DNA of 64,000 bases from an uncultured Christensenella sp. (GCA_910577435.1 CAJTLV010000004.1:1-64000); one strand, 5' to 3'; counted from the stretch's first letter, positions 30,731 through 40,634 are shown. The notes: generated by a model from the letters alone, not told the origin. Made by a program: numbers and translations.

Positions 30731-31804
30731 ATGGCAAACGTAAAGGTTGCAATCAATGGATTCGGACGTATAGGCCGTCTGGCTTTCCGTCAGATGTTCG
30801 GGGCGGCAGGTTATGAAATCGTCGCGATCAACGACTTGACCAGTCCCGCAATGCTCGCAGATCTTCTCAAATACGACACCGCACAGGGCGGATACTGCGG
30901 CAAGATAGGCGAAAAGTTGCACACCGTTTCGTCCAAAGAACCCGTATTCGAAGAGGACGGCAAGACCGTTAAGGTTCCGGGTTCGATTACCGTTGACGGC
31001 AAAGAGATCACTATATACGCTATGCCTAAGGCTCAGGATCTGCCTTGGGGCAAGCTCCACGTCGACGTTGTGCTCGAATGCACGGGCTTCTACTGCTCTA
31101 AGGCGAAATCGCAGGCTCACATCGACGCCGGTGCGAAAAAAGTCATAATTTCCGCGCCTGCGGGCAACGATCTTCCGACGATCGTTTACAGCGTCAACGA
31201 AAAGACGCTCAAAAAGACGGATACCATCATTTCCGCCGCTTCGTGCACTACCAACTGCCTCGCCCCTATGGCGAAAGCGCTCAACGATTATGCGACCATT
31301 CAGTCCGGCATTATGAGCACAATTCACGCTTACACCGGCGATCAGATGATCCTCGACGGTCCGCACCGCAAGGGCGATATGCGTCGTGCGCGTGCCGGCG
31401 CGGCCAACATCGTTCCCAACTCGACGGGTGCGGCTAAGGCTATCGGTCTCGTTATTCCCGAACTTAACGGCAAGCTCATCGGTTCGGCGCAGCGCGTACC
31501 CGTACCGACCGGCTCGACTACCATCCTCACCGCCGTCGTGAAGGGCAAGGATGTGACCAAAGAGGGTATCAACGCGGCGATGAAAGCCGCCGCGTCCGAA
31601 TCTTACGGCTACAACGAAGACCCTATCGTTTCTAGCGACGTTATCGGTATGCGTTACGGCTCGCTGTTCGACGCGACGCAGACGATGGTATCCAAAATCG
31701 GTGACGACCTTTATCAGGTTCAGGTCGTTTCTTGGTACGATAACGAAAACTCGTACACCAGCCAGATGGTGAGAACGATCAAATACTTTGCCGAATTGAA
31801 ATAA
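30731..31804 (+). CDS. gapA: Glyceraldehyde-3-phosphate dehydrogenase
   Basis: A 357-residue glycolytic GAPDH. The Rossmann start is VAINGFGRIGR, with an NAD-type INDL segment near residue 33-36. The active site is SAASCTTNC with C172, and the substrate site includes HAYTGDQ and RRARAGAANIVP. The C-terminal WYDNENSYT completes the fold. It is about 20 residues longer than average, mainly in loops of the NAD domain. It has a strong promoter, ribosome binding site and terminator, as expected for a highly expressed single gene; pgk and tpi are not adjacent. Confidence 0.97.
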   Translation: MANVKVAINGFGRIGRLAFRQMFGAAGYEIVAINDLTSPAMLADLLKYDTAQGGYCGKIGEKLHTVSSKEPVFEEDGKTVKVPGSITVDGKEITIYAMPKAQDLPWGKLHVDVVLECTGFYCSKAKSQAHIDAGAKKVIISAPAGNDLPTIVYSVNEKTLKKTDTIISAASCTTNCLAPMAKALNDYATIQSGIMSTIHAYTGDQMILDGPHRKGDMRRARAGAANIVPNSTGAAKAIGLVIPELNGKLIGSAQRVPVPTGSTTILTAVVKGKDVTKEGINAAMKAAASESYGYNEDPIVSSDVIGMRYGSLFDATQTMVSKIGDDLYQVQVVSWYDNENSYTSQMVRTIKYFAELK

Positions 31805-31815
31805 TCATTCACTCG

Positions 31816-31848
31816 AAAAGCTCTCGGTCGAAGATCGGGAGCTTTTTT
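31816..31848 (+). terminator. Terminator of gapA
   Basis: AAAGCTCTCGG and TCGGGAGCTTT pair (with G-T pairs), followed by TTTTTT. Confidence 0.85.
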
Positions 31849-31871
31849 AGTTGTATTTTTGCGTTTTACGG

Positions 31872-31900
31872 TTGCTTTTTTTACGCATACTTGCTATAAT
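31872..31900 (+). promoter_or_regulatory. Promoter of the CotH-like gene
   Basis: TTGCTT and TATAAT with 17-bp spacing; the ATG lies 35 bases downstream. Confidence 0.65.
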
Positions 31901-31934
31901 CGTACCGAGAACAATTAGATACGGAGGGAATGAA

Positions 31935-33653
31935 ATGCGCATTAAATCCATTATTGCCGCCATTGCGGCGACGACGGCCGTTTTTGCCGTGTCGGCTTGT
32001 ACGCACGGCGGTAACGGGGGGAACGGCGACGAACTGTCCGACGGTTATTCGGTAACTTTTGACGCCGGAGCGGGACTTTTCGAAAACGGAGACAAAAGCG
32101 TGACGGCGGAACTGTCCGACGGTAAGGCGGATGCTCCGAGTTCCGATCCCGTTCTCGACGGTTACGCCTTCACCGGCTGGTATAACGGCGACGTTAAATT
32201 CAATTCGGCGGTCGAGTATACGCAAAACACTACGTTTACCGCGAAGTACGTATCGGGCAGTGATAGCGGCGTTTACGAAGCGCTGTTCGACGAGAATTCA
32301 CAGGTAGCTATCGATATAAATATGTCCGATGCCGAGTGGAAAAAACTGAATCAGGATTATATCGATTTTGCGGCTAAGGACAGCAAATCGCCGATTTACC
32401 GTATGGCGGACAGCGTTACAATCGGAATAGACGACGGCGACGGGTTTCTGTACTATTATTATGAGGAAGTCGGAGTGCGTATGAAGGGCAATACTTCGCG
32501 TCACACGTTCTACGACGACAAAGGGTTCAACAACAATATTCATATGAAATTGTCGTTTAAGCAGACGTTCGACGACGCCGACGACGGATATAAGCCCGAT
32601 GAACTGAAAGTGTGGGACGACGACGATAAGCGCGCCGAGCGCAAAGCGCGCACTTTCGGCGGAATGGAAAAAATCGACGTGAAGTATAATTCTACCGCCG
32701 ACGAGACGTATGTTCGTGAGCTTTATGCAATGAAACTGTTCCGCGATAACGGGATATACGCGCCCAAAGTCACGCTTTGCTCGTTGTCGGCGCTCGAAAA
32801 GAACACCGCGCGCAAGAACTTGGGAGTATACAGAATACACGAGACTGTCGACGAGGCGTTTATCGCAAGGAATATCGAGCAAGACCGTGTAGGCGATCTG
32901 TATAAATGCACTTATACTAAAACAGGACCGGCCAACCTGCGCAACGATCAGTTGGACAGTCGCGTGGGTGTGGAAGACGAATTGAAAGGCAGATTTTACA
33001 GCTACGACAAAAAGACAAACAAGAAAAAGGATAAGGTGACGGGCGAACGGGATTTCTCGTCTATAAAAAACTTTATACGCGCAATAGACGGCGACGGCGC
33101 CGATTACGAGGATCTTATCGATACCGATTATTTCGCAAAGTTCGAGGCGGTCAATTATATTCTCGGTAATCCCGACTGTATCCGCAACAATTACAATAAT
33201 TATTATTTGTATTTTCTCGCGAACGGCAAGGCGATAATCATTCCGTATGACTATGACCGCTGTCTGGGTATCACAAAGGATTGGGATCCCACCGGAAGCG
33301 CCAATATGTATGTTACGCCTTATACCCGCACGATTGCGGCTAACGGCGGAGGTCAGGATAATCCGTTGTACGTGCATCTTATAGACAAAGGCGCACCGAC
33401 CGGCGAAGGATCGGTGCTTATGCGCTTCCGTAGGAATCTGATCGATCTTGCTCAATCTTCGGCATTCTCGACTACCGAGTTTAACGCATACAAGGATAAA
33501 TTTAAGTCGATGTATGCAAAATATACCGCAACGGCCATCGGCAGTAACGGTTTGGCGTTCGACGACGCGCATACAGGCAACGTGCCTTATGCGACTTATA
33601 TTCAAACCAAGATGACTACGCTGAACGACAACATCGATAATTATAATCCGTAA
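31935..33653 (+). CDS. CotH-kinase family lipoprotein with an InlB-type repeat
   Basis: A 572-residue surface lipoprotein. The signal peptide ends in the lipobox VSAC (lipidated Cys22). A Gly/Asn-rich linker follows, then one InlB-type beta repeat (YSVTFDAGAG... AFTGWYNGDVKF...TFTAKY, about residues 40-105). The CotH domain comes after: GVRMKGNTS, FNNNIHMKLSF, VRELYAMKLF and the C-terminal catalytic-like IIPYDYDRC. CotH proteins are atypical protein kinases, known for phosphorylating spore-coat proteins, but many secreted versions exist. The start is set by GGAGGG before the ATG. The long Asp-rich insert (DDADDGYKPDELK) is unusual. Confidence 0.88.
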   Translation: MRIKSIIAAIAATTAVFAVSACTHGGNGGNGDELSDGYSVTFDAGAGLFENGDKSVTAELSDGKADAPSSDPVLDGYAFTGWYNGDVKFNSAVEYTQNTTFTAKYVSGSDSGVYEALFDENSQVAIDINMSDAEWKKLNQDYIDFAAKDSKSPIYRMADSVTIGIDDGDGFLYYYYEEVGVRMKGNTSRHTFYDDKGFNNNIHMKLSFKQTFDDADDGYKPDELKVWDDDDKRAERKARTFGGMEKIDVKYNSTADETYVRELYAMKLFRDNGIYAPKVTLCSLSALEKNTARKNLGVYRIHETVDEAFIARNIEQDRVGDLYKCTYTKTGPANLRNDQLDSRVGVEDELKGRFYSYDKKTNKKKDKVTGERDFSSIKNFIRAIDGDGADYEDLIDTDYFAKFEAVNYILGNPDCIRNNYNNYYLYFLANGKAIIIPYDYDRCLGITKDWDPTGSANMYVTPYTRTIAANGGGQDNPLYVHLIDKGAPTGEGSVLMRFRRNLIDLAQSSAFSTTEFNAYKDKFKSMYAKYTATAIGSNGLAFDDAHTGNVPYATYIQTKMTTLNDNIDNYNP

Positions 33654-33688
33654 AGCGCTTATATCCGTTCTCTGCGTCGACCAAAAAG

Positions 33689-33717
33689 TTGACAAGCATT
33701 TTCGGTTGGTGTATAAT
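33689..33717 (+). promoter_or_regulatory. Promoter of the zinc-ribbon gene
   Basis: TTGACA (33689-33694) and TATAAT (33712-33717), perfect consensus with 17-bp spacing. Confidence 0.9.
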
Positions 33718-33751
33718 CTAATCGGAAAAGAGTTAAGGAGCGGAGTAGAGT

Positions 33752-34201
33752 ATGGTTTGCCCGCAATGCGGTTACGATATGGGAAGAGCGCACCGCTGTA
33801 TGCGCTGCGGTTACGAGGTTAAAACGCTCGTAACCGTCGACGAAGATCGATCGGACGGCGAAAATAAGGAAGAGGAGCCGAATACCGTTGTCATCGATCC
33901 TAGCAATGTTTACCTTAGCAGTGAAGACGACTTCGACGGAGAGTTCGACGTGTTCGATCCGTTCAGTGCGCTTTTCGGCGGTATGTTCGATCCGATAGGC
34001 GATATACTCGGCGGGTTGTTCGGCGTGGATATGCGCGCGGTGCGAAAAGAAGAGATGGAGCAGGAAAAGAAAAAGCGCGAAAAGAAAAATTCCAAAGTCG
34101 TAGAAGTGCGCAATGTCGAGATACTCGACGAGAACGGCAATCCGATCAAGTCCGAAAAGAAAAACAAGCATTCGTCCAAGCGCGGAAACAATCATAAATA
34201 A
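33752..34201 (+). CDS. Zinc-ribbon hypothetical protein
   Basis: A 149-residue protein. The N-terminus has two CxxC pairs (CPQCGYDMGRAHRCMRCGYE) that would bind one zinc. An acidic stretch follows, then a Gly/Phe-rich hydrophobic segment (FSALFGGMFDPIGDILGGLF) and a highly basic tail (about 100-149) rich in Lys. It has no signal peptide or clear membrane span. I do not recognise the family. The perfect consensus promoter and own terminator imply steady, strong expression. Confidence 0.8.
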   Translation: MVCPQCGYDMGRAHRCMRCGYEVKTLVTVDEDRSDGENKEEEPNTVVIDPSNVYLSSEDDFDGEFDVFDPFSALFGGMFDPIGDILGGLFGVDMRAVRKEEMEQEKKKREKKNSKVVEVRNVEILDENGNPIKSEKKNKHSSKRGNNHK

Positions 34202-34208
34202 AAGCAAG

Positions 34209-34241
34209 CAAAAAACCGAGACTGCCGTCTTCGGTTTTTTA
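34209..34241. terminator. Terminator between converging genes
   Basis: AAAAACCGAGAC and GTCTTCGGTTTTTT pair with a one-base bulge, and A and T runs lie on the two sides. Confidence 0.75.
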
Positions 34242-34258
34242 GTTGTTGGTTATTGAAA

Positions 34259-35236
34259 TTACAGTTCGTCGGCGTCGTGCGGTTTGTAACCCTCGCCGTA
34301 AATTTCTTTTGCCGATGTAACGATTGTGAACGCGGTCGGATCGACTTCTTTGATTATGTCGCGAAGTTTGGGGTAGAGAAAACTCTTTACGACGCACATT
34401 ATAACAACGCGGTCCGCTTTTGAGTATGCGCCCGTGCCTTCGATTATGGTCGCGGTAATATCGAGGTCTTTGAGAATGTGATCGCATATCTGCGGCGAAA
34501 ATTCGGCGGTCGTGACGATATGTACCAGCTTTGCCGAATTGCCGCCGTACAACACGCCGTCGAGCGAGACGGTGAACACGACGACGGACAGAATCGTATA
34601 GAAGAGTAAGTCAATATCCTTGTATACAAACGCCGATGTGCCGATTATGATTATATCGATTATCATCGAGATAACGCCAGTGCGCAGGTGTCTGAACTTG
34701 GTGCGCAATATTTTGACTATGATGTCCGTGCCGCCCGTCGTACTGCCCGCGCGGAATATAAGTCCCAAGCCGCCGCCGTACAGAGCGCCGCCCACTACTG
34801 CGGGGATCAGTATGTTGTCGAGTGTCGGCATATGCGGCACGATACATAAATCCCACAGCTCGATAAGTCCCGACGAAATGAGTGTGGATACAAGCGTGTT
34901 CAATATGAATTTTTTGCCGAAAAATATTATGCCGAGTATGAACAGCGGAACGTTTATGATTATTATGAGCCATCCCGTTCCTATGACGTGTTTTGTCAGT
35001 TCGTCTATCATTATAGCGATGCCTGTCACGCCGCCCGATGCGAGTTTATAGCTGTTGAGGAACAGCGACACGCCGAACGAATATATAAGGCAACCCAAAA
35101 GGTTGACCGACATTCTTATGAGCGCGGTCTTGGTAGACTTTTTCATACGCCGTTTGCCGTTAGATTCGATATTTTCCGTTGTGACGGTCTGTTCTTCCGC
35201 CGTCGTTTCGATTTCGTTGTTCTTATTCTCTTCCAC
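34259..35236 (-). CDS. YitT-family membrane protein
   Basis: A 325-residue protein with a polar N-terminus (1-35), five or six transmembrane helices (about 40-215; GVTGIAIMIDEL and GSTTGGTDIIVKI are family-typical) and a C-terminal DUF2179 domain. That domain (about 225-320) includes GVLYGGNSAKLVHIVTT, YSKADRVVIMCVV and DPTAFTIVTSAKEIYGEGY. The family is widespread in Firmicutes and of unknown transport function. The stop is at the terminator shared with the zinc-ribbon gene. Confidence 0.9.
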   Translation of the reverse strand: MEENKNNEIETTAEEQTVTTENIESNGKRRMKKSTKTALIRMSVNLLGCLIYSFGVSLFLNSYKLASGGVTGIAIMIDELTKHVIGTGWLIIIINVPLFILGIIFFGKKFILNTLVSTLISSGLIELWDLCIVPHMPTLDNILIPAVVGGALYGGGLGLIFRAGSTTGGTDIIVKILRTKFRHLRTGVISMIIDIIIIGTSAFVYKDIDLLFYTILSVVVFTVSLDGVLYGGNSAKLVHIVTTAEFSPQICDHILKDLDITATIIEGTGAYSKADRVVIMCVVKSFLYPKLRDIIKEVDPTAFTIVTSAKEIYGEGYKPHDADEL

Positions 35237-35339
35237 ATAAATATTATAGCACTGTTTTGCGATTTGTGCAACCGAATATTACGAAAAACGTATTGTAATG
35301 CGGCGTTGATAAATTTGCGGCTGTGATCTTTAGGCAAAT

Positions 35340-35371
35340 CAAAAACCTATCCGATTGTTCGGATAGGTTTT
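35340..35371 (-). terminator. Terminator of nifJ
   Basis: AAAACCTATCCGA and TCGGATAGGTTTT form a perfect 13-bp stem with loop TTGT. On the minus strand T residues follow. Confidence 0.9.
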
Positions 35372-35400
35372 GTGAAGTAGTCTTAATTGTATAAAGATGT

Positions 35401-38400
35401 TCAGTCGTTCTTGCCTGCGCGCTTTTTATAGCCGTCGAGACGGTCTTTCGCTTCCTTCTCGGCGCGATCGAACAGCGCCTGCGCGACGTCGGGCTTGGTC
35501 TTGGCGAGCGAGCGGTAACGCACTTCGCCCGCTATGAATTCCTGATAGCTGCCCGTCGGGTCTTTCGAGTCGAGCGTGAACGGATTCTTGCCCTGATCGG
35601 CGAGATCGGGGTTGAAGCGGTACAATTGCCAATACCCGGCTTTCACCGCCTTGTCCTCTTCCGCCATACCGTTGCTCATATCGATACCGTGATTGATGCA
35701 GGTAGCGTAGGCGATAATGAGCGACGGACCGTGATAGGCTTCGGCTTCTGCGATCGCCTTTATAACTTGGTTCTTGTCCGCGCCCATTGCGACCTGTGCG
35801 ACGTATACATAGCCGTAGCTCATTGCCATTGCGCCGAGATCTTTCTTCTTCGTGCGCTTGCCGCCCGCCGCGAATTTTGCGACTGAACCCGTCGGAGTGG
35901 ACTTACTCGACTGACCGCCGGTATTGGAGTAAACTTCGGTGTCCACGACGAGAATGTTAACGTCTTCGCCGCTTGCAAGCACGTGGTCGAGACCGCCGTA
36001 ACCGATGTCGTATGCCCAGCCGTCGCCGCCGAAGATCCAGACCGATTTCTTGATGAGGCAGTCTTTCTCGTCATTGATGTAGCCGAGTTCGGTTTTGAGT
36101 TCGCCCTTAGCCGCTTTGATCGCGGCGGGGAGCGCCGCTTCGATTTCCGCCGCCGCAGCCTTGCTTCCGGCCGCGTCGTCGTAAACTTCGAGCCATTTTT
36201 CGAGAGCCGATTTGAGCGCCGCCGCAGGGTTGAGCGCGAGCGCCGCTTTTACGTGCGCGATAAGTTCGTTGACGCGCGCGTTATAAGCAAGCTTCATACC
36301 GTAGCCGTATTCGGCGTTGTCCTCGAACAGCGAGTTTGCCCACGCCGGACCTTTGCCCTGCGCGTTTTTGGTGTAGGGGCAGGTGGGTGCGGAACCGCCG
36401 TAAATGGACGAGCAACCGGTCGCGTTCGCGACGACCATTCTGTCGCCGAACAATTGCGTGATGAGCTTGATGTACGGTGTTTCGCCGCAACCCGCGCACG
36501 CGCCCGAGAACTCGAACAGCGGCTGTTTGAACTGGCTGCCGATGACCGTTTCGGGTTTGACTTTGTCCGACACGTCGACAAAAGGAACTTTCTGCGAGTA
36601 TGCGTAGTTGGCGGATTGCGCTTCGATCTCGTTTTCGAGAGGCTTCATAACGAGCGCCTTGTTCTTGGCAGGACAGACGTTCGCACAGCTGCCGCAACCC
36701 GTGCAGTCAAGCGGGGAGAGCTGCATACGGTAGGTATAGCCCGCCGCTTTGAGCTGGGGATTTTTCGGTTCTACCGCCGCATAAGTCTTGGGTGCTTTCT
36801 TCACTTGATCCGCCGTCGTGAGAACGGGACGCAGGCAAGCGTGCGGGCAGACGAGCGAACACTGATTGCACTGAATACAGTTTTCGGGGATCCACGACGG
36901 CACATTGGGCGCAATGCCGCGCTTTTCGTACTTGGTCGTGCCGCTGGGTACGGAACCGTCGGGCGCGAACGCCGAAACGGGGAGTTTGTCGCCCTCCTGA
37001 CGAAGAATGGGTTTGATGACCGATTTGAAGTATTCGTCGCCGTCGACTTCCGCCGCCTTAGCGCCTGTCGTCGAATTTGCCCACGCTTCGGGAACTTTTA
37101 TCTCGACAAGTCCGTTGATCGCGTTGTCTACGCAGGCGTAGTTCATATTGACTACGTCGTCGCCTTTCTTGCCGTAGGCTTTGAGGATCATCTTCTTCAT
37201 ATAACCCGCCGCTTCCTCGTAGGGAATGATGTTTGCGAGTTTGAAGAACGCCGCTTGGCAAACTGTGTTAACGCCTTTGCGCGCGCCGATCTCGTTGACT
37301 ATTTTGAGCGCGTTGATCGTGTAGAATTTTATATGCTTCTTGGCGATACTGCGCTTCATTTCGGCGGGGAGTTCCGCGTCGAGCTGTTCGGGCGTCCAGT
37401 GGCAGTTGAGCAGGAACGTGCCGCCGTCCTTGATGTCGTCGACCATATTGTACATAGTGACGTATGCGGGGTTATGGCAGGCTACGAAGTCCGCTTGGTC
37501 TATGAGATATGTCGATTTGATAGGGGTGTCGCCGAAACGCAGATGCGAGATCGTGAGACCGCCCGATTTTTTGGAATCGTAGAAGAAGTAGCCTTGCGCG
37601 TACTTGTTCGTGTGGTCGCCTATGATCTTTATGGAGTTCTTGTTTGCGCCTACAGTGCCGTCGCTGCCGAGACCGTAGAACTTGCAACGCACGGTTCCTG
37701 CGGGCGAGGCGTTGACAAACTCGGAGAAATCGAGCGAAGTGTGCGTTACGTCGTCGGTAATGCCGACGGTGAAGTGGTTCTTCGGCGCTTTGGCTTCGAG
37801 ATTTTTATAGACGGCGTTTACCATCGACGGGTTGAACTCTTTGGAGCCGAGCCCGTAACGACCGCCGATGACCTTGATGTCCGTTCTTCCGCATTCGATG
37901 AGCGCCGTGCAAACGTCGAGATACAGAGGCTCGCCCAAGCAACCGGGTTCTTTGGTGCGGTCGAGAACGGCGATGCGTTTGACCGACGCGGGAATAGCTT
38001 CCGCAAAATGCTTGACAGAGAACGGACGGTACAGACGAACTTTCAAAAGTCCGACCTTTTTGCCTTGTTTTGCGAGATAGTCGACCGTCTCTTCGGCGGC
38101 TTCGCAACCCGAACCCATCATAATAATGATGTTTTCGGCGTCCAATGCGCCGTAGTATTGGAACAGCTTGTACTCTCTGCCGGTCAACTTTTTGACCTCG
38201 TCCATCATCGATTGAACGATTTCGGGCGTGGCGTCGTAGTATTTGTTGGCGGCTTCGCGGTTCTGGAAATAGATATCGGCGTTCTGTGCCGTACCTTTCT
38301 GAACGGGGTGATCGGGGTTGAGCGCGCGCGATTTGAACTCGCGGATCTCTTCCATACAACCCGTCTTTTCGGCTATCTTTTTGATCTCGTCGTACTCGAT

Positions 38401-38949
38401 CCCGTCGATCTTGTCTATTTCGTGGCTGGTGCGGAATCCGTCGAAGAAGTGAAGGAAAGGCACTTTGCTTTTAAGCGTGGAAAGATGCGATACGAGTGCG
38501 AGATCCATAGCTTCCTGAACGGAGTTGGACGCGAGCATCGCAAAACCGGTCTGGCGGCACGCCATAACGTCGGAGTGGTCGCCGAAAATATTGAGCGCGT
38601 GTGCCGCAAGCGCGCGTGCGCTTACGTGGAAAACGGTGGGGAGCAATTCGCCCGAAATTTTATACATATTGGGAATCATAAGGAGCAGACCCTGACTCGC
38701 CGTATATGTAGTGGTGAGCGCGCCCGCCGCGAGCGAGCCGTGAACGGCGCCCGCCGCGCCGCCTTCCGACTGCATTTCCGCAATGCGCAGTTCCTGACCG
38801 AACATATTTTTGCGTCCCGCAGTCGCCCATTCGTCGGCATACTCAGCCATAGGAGACGACGGCGTAATGGGATATATTGCCGCGACCTCCGAGAAGGCAT
38901 ACGCCACGTGCGACGCAGCGGTGTTGCCGTCGATTGTCATCTTTACCAT
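35401..38949 (-). CDS. nifJ: Pyruvate:ferredoxin (flavodoxin) oxidoreductase
   Basis: An 1182-residue single-chain PFOR that converts pyruvate and CoA to acetyl-CoA, CO2 and reduced ferredoxin. The N-terminal domain begins with AYAFSEVAAIYPITPSSPMA. The two-cluster ferredoxin domain has CIQCNQCSLVCPHAC and CTGCGSCANVCP. CAGCGETPY supplies a proximal-cluster cysteine pair, and the TPP-binding part has GGDGWAYDIGYGG with DTEVYSNTGGQ. The start is ATG 38949, after GGAGGT; a TTG at 38961 overlaps that site. The enzyme marks a strictly anaerobic metabolism. It has its own consensus promoter and terminator. Confidence 0.97.
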   Translation of the reverse strand: MVKMTIDGNTAASHVAYAFSEVAAIYPITPSSPMAEYADEWATAGRKNMFGQELRIAEMQSEGGAAGAVHGSLAAGALTTTYTASQGLLLMIPNMYKISGELLPTVFHVSARALAAHALNIFGDHSDVMACRQTGFAMLASNSVQEAMDLALVSHLSTLKSKVPFLHFFDGFRTSHEIDKIDGIEYDEIKKIAEKTGCMEEIREFKSRALNPDHPVQKGTAQNADIYFQNREAANKYYDATPEIVQSMMDEVKKLTGREYKLFQYYGALDAENIIIMMGSGCEAAEETVDYLAKQGKKVGLLKVRLYRPFSVKHFAEAIPASVKRIAVLDRTKEPGCLGEPLYLDVCTALIECGRTDIKVIGGRYGLGSKEFNPSMVNAVYKNLEAKAPKNHFTVGITDDVTHTSLDFSEFVNASPAGTVRCKFYGLGSDGTVGANKNSIKIIGDHTNKYAQGYFFYDSKKSGGLTISHLRFGDTPIKSTYLIDQADFVACHNPAYVTMYNMVDDIKDGGTFLLNCHWTPEQLDAELPAEMKRSIAKKHIKFYTINALKIVNEIGARKGVNTVCQAAFFKLANIIPYEEAAGYMKKMILKAYGKKGDDVVNMNYACVDNAINGLVEIKVPEAWANSTTGAKAAEVDGDEYFKSVIKPILRQEGDKLPVSAFAPDGSVPSGTTKYEKRGIAPNVPSWIPENCIQCNQCSLVCPHACLRPVLTTADQVKKAPKTYAAVEPKNPQLKAAGYTYRMQLSPLDCTGCGSCANVCPAKNKALVMKPLENEIEAQSANYAYSQKVPFVDVSDKVKPETVIGSQFKQPLFEFSGACAGCGETPYIKLITQLFGDRMVVANATGCSSIYGGSAPTCPYTKNAQGKGPAWANSLFEDNAEYGYGMKLAYNARVNELIAHVKAALALNPAAALKSALEKWLEVYDDAAGSKAAAAEIEAALPAAIKAAKGELKTELGYINDEKDCLIKKSVWIFGGDGWAYDIGYGGLDHVLASGEDVNILVVDTEVYSNTGGQSSKSTPTGSVAKFAAGGKRTKKKDLGAMAMSYGYVYVAQVAMGADKNQVIKAIAEAEAYHGPSLIIAYATCINHGIDMSNGMAEEDKAVKAGYWQLYRFNPDLADQGKNPFTLDSKDPTGSYQEFIAGEVRYRSLAKTKPDVAQALFDRAEKEAKDRLDGYKKRAGKND

Positions 38950-39005
38950 AAATACCTCCAAAGTATGATTTATACAAATTATCGTGTTGTTTTCACAACC
39001 TTTAT

Positions 39006-39034
39006 ATTATATAATACACAGGCAAAGTTGTCAA
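39006..39034 (-). promoter_or_regulatory. Promoter of nifJ
   Basis: On the minus strand TTGACA (39034-39029) and TATAAT (39011-39006) with 17-bp spacing. Confidence 0.85.
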
Positions 39035-39153
39035 GGTCTTGTACGGCATTAATAGTATTTTTAGAAAATCCCGAATGCGAAACGCTGTTTTTATGCGCGC
39101 CGGTCGAACGCGGAGTAATGGTAGTCGCGCTTACGCATAAATAGCGGACTAAG

Positions 39154-40584
39154 GTGCAAAATAACCTTATGAAAGAGGCAGAACGGATACTCGAAAGATT
39201 CGAAACGCCCGAATCGGTGGTTTCGCGGGAGATAAAGTGCGGCGCGGTTCGCGGCGCGTTGATAGTCCATCCCGATCTGAGCGAGGGCGAGACGGTTCGC
39301 GCGGTTATGTTCGCTTTGGAACGCGACGGCAGTCGCAGTTTGAAAACGCTTGAAGAGTTGGAGAGATACGCGCTTTTCGAGTGCGAAACAAGCATATCGG
39401 AGAATATCGACGAGTGCATAGAAAATCTTTTATCGGGCGACGTACTTCTGTGCGTCGAGGGCGACGAGCGCTATCTCGTTGTAAACGCACGTTCGTACAC
39501 GACTCGGTCGATTATGGAACCGCCGACGGAAACGGTTATGCGCGGACCGCGCGAGGGGTTTATTGAGGACTTGAAAACCAACCTGTCGCTGTTGGAACGC
39601 CGACTCAAATCGCCCGATTTCGCCGTCGTAAAAACGACTGTCGGGCGGCGGACAAAGACGGGCGTAGCGATATGCTATATAGCGTCGGTAGCCGAGCCGT
39701 CGGTCGTCAAAAAGATAAAAAAGCGGATAGAGAAGATCGACGTCGACGGAATCGTCGACAGCCATTATCTGGTGCCGTACCTCGAAGAAAATCCGCTGTC
39801 GCTTTTTTCTCAGGTAGGATTGTCCGAGAAGCCGGACGTAGTCGCGGCGAAATTGCTAGAAGGCCGTGTCGCATTGATCGTCGACGGGTCGCCGATCGTC
39901 GTCACCGTGCCTTTCCTTATGATAGAAGATTTTCAGGCGGGCGAGGATTATTATCAGCGCTCGACTTTTGCGACGTTCGTAAGACTTTTGCGCTATCTCG
40001 GACTGATGCTTGCGGCGCTGTTGCCGGCGCTTTACGTCGCACTGCAAAATTTTCATTATACGCTGATACCCGTCAGGTTTATGATAACCCTTATGGCGGC
40101 GGTCAAGGGACTGCCGCTGTCTCCGCTTGCGGAAACGTTGTTCGTGCTACTGTTATTCGAGATAATACGCGAAGCGAGCGTCAGAATGCCGCGCGCGGTA
40201 GGTATGGCAATGAGCATTGTGGGCGCGCTAGTTCTCGGCGAGACTGCGGTGAATGCGGGACTTATCAGTTCGCCTGCGGTAATGGTGACTGCGCTCAGTT
40301 CGATTGCGCTGTTCACCGTACCCAATCTTATCGGCACTACCAGCGTTCTTCGCATTCTGTATACCGTTGCGGGCGGATTGTGCGGACTTTTCGGACTTAT
40401 TCTGTCGGTTCTGTTCACACTGCATTACGTTTGCTCGATGAACGCATACGACACGCCGTACCTGGCGCCGTTTGCACCGCTTGTATATTCGGACTTCAAG
40501 GACGCCATTGAGCGTGCGCCGCTTCAATCGTTCAAAAAACGCCCCAAATCGTTGCCTAACATCAATCCGACGAGAATGGGATAA
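39154..40584 (+). CDS. gerAA: Spore germination protein GerA (GerAA family)
   Basis: A 476-residue A-subunit of a germinant receptor in the spore inner membrane. The N-terminal soluble domain (1-260) contains SGDVLLCVEGDERYLVVNAR and REGFIEDLKTNLSLLERRLK, typical of GerA. GRVALIVDGSPIVVTVPFLM leads into four or five membrane helices (about 275-455), and the tail has SFKKRPKS. GTG at 39154 or ATG at 39169 are both possible starts. gerB and gerC follow in order, giving a complete A-B-C operon. No sigma-G promoter could be confidently placed. Confidence 0.92.
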   Translation: MQNNLMKEAERILERFETPESVVSREIKCGAVRGALIVHPDLSEGETVRAVMFALERDGSRSLKTLEELERYALFECETSISENIDECIENLLSGDVLLCVEGDERYLVVNARSYTTRSIMEPPTETVMRGPREGFIEDLKTNLSLLERRLKSPDFAVVKTTVGRRTKTGVAICYIASVAEPSVVKKIKKRIEKIDVDGIVDSHYLVPYLEENPLSLFSQVGLSEKPDVVAAKLLEGRVALIVDGSPIVVTVPFLMIEDFQAGEDYYQRSTFATFVRLLRYLGLMLAALLPALYVALQNFHYTLIPVRFMITLMAAVKGLPLSPLAETLFVLLLFEIIREASVRMPRAVGMAMSIVGALVLGETAVNAGLISSPAVMVTALSSIALFTVPNLIGTTSVLRILYTVAGGLCGLFGLILSVLFTLHYVCSMNAYDTPYLAPFAPLVYSDFKDAIERAPLQSFKKRPKSLPNINPTRMG

Positions 40585-40612
40585 ACAGATTCGGAATGAC
40601 AAAAGATGCCGA

Positions 40613-40634
40613 TCGAATCGAATTAACGATTCGA
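40613..40634. repeat. Inverted repeat between gerAA and gerAB
   Basis: TCGAATCG-AATTAA-CGATTCGA forms a perfect 8-bp stem in the 84-base gap. It may attenuate or protect the operon mRNA. Confidence 0.5.

Noticed and set aside
35983..39144. Plus-strand open frame of 1053 codons opposite nifJ
   Set aside because: It is antisense to a complete PFOR, has no domain and no start signal; a codon-bias shadow.
39060..39144. Short reading frame before gerAA (ENPECETLFLCAPVERG...)
   Set aside because: Only about 28 codons with no start or ribosome binding site; continuous with the antisense shadow of nifJ. A remnant cannot be excluded but is not supported.
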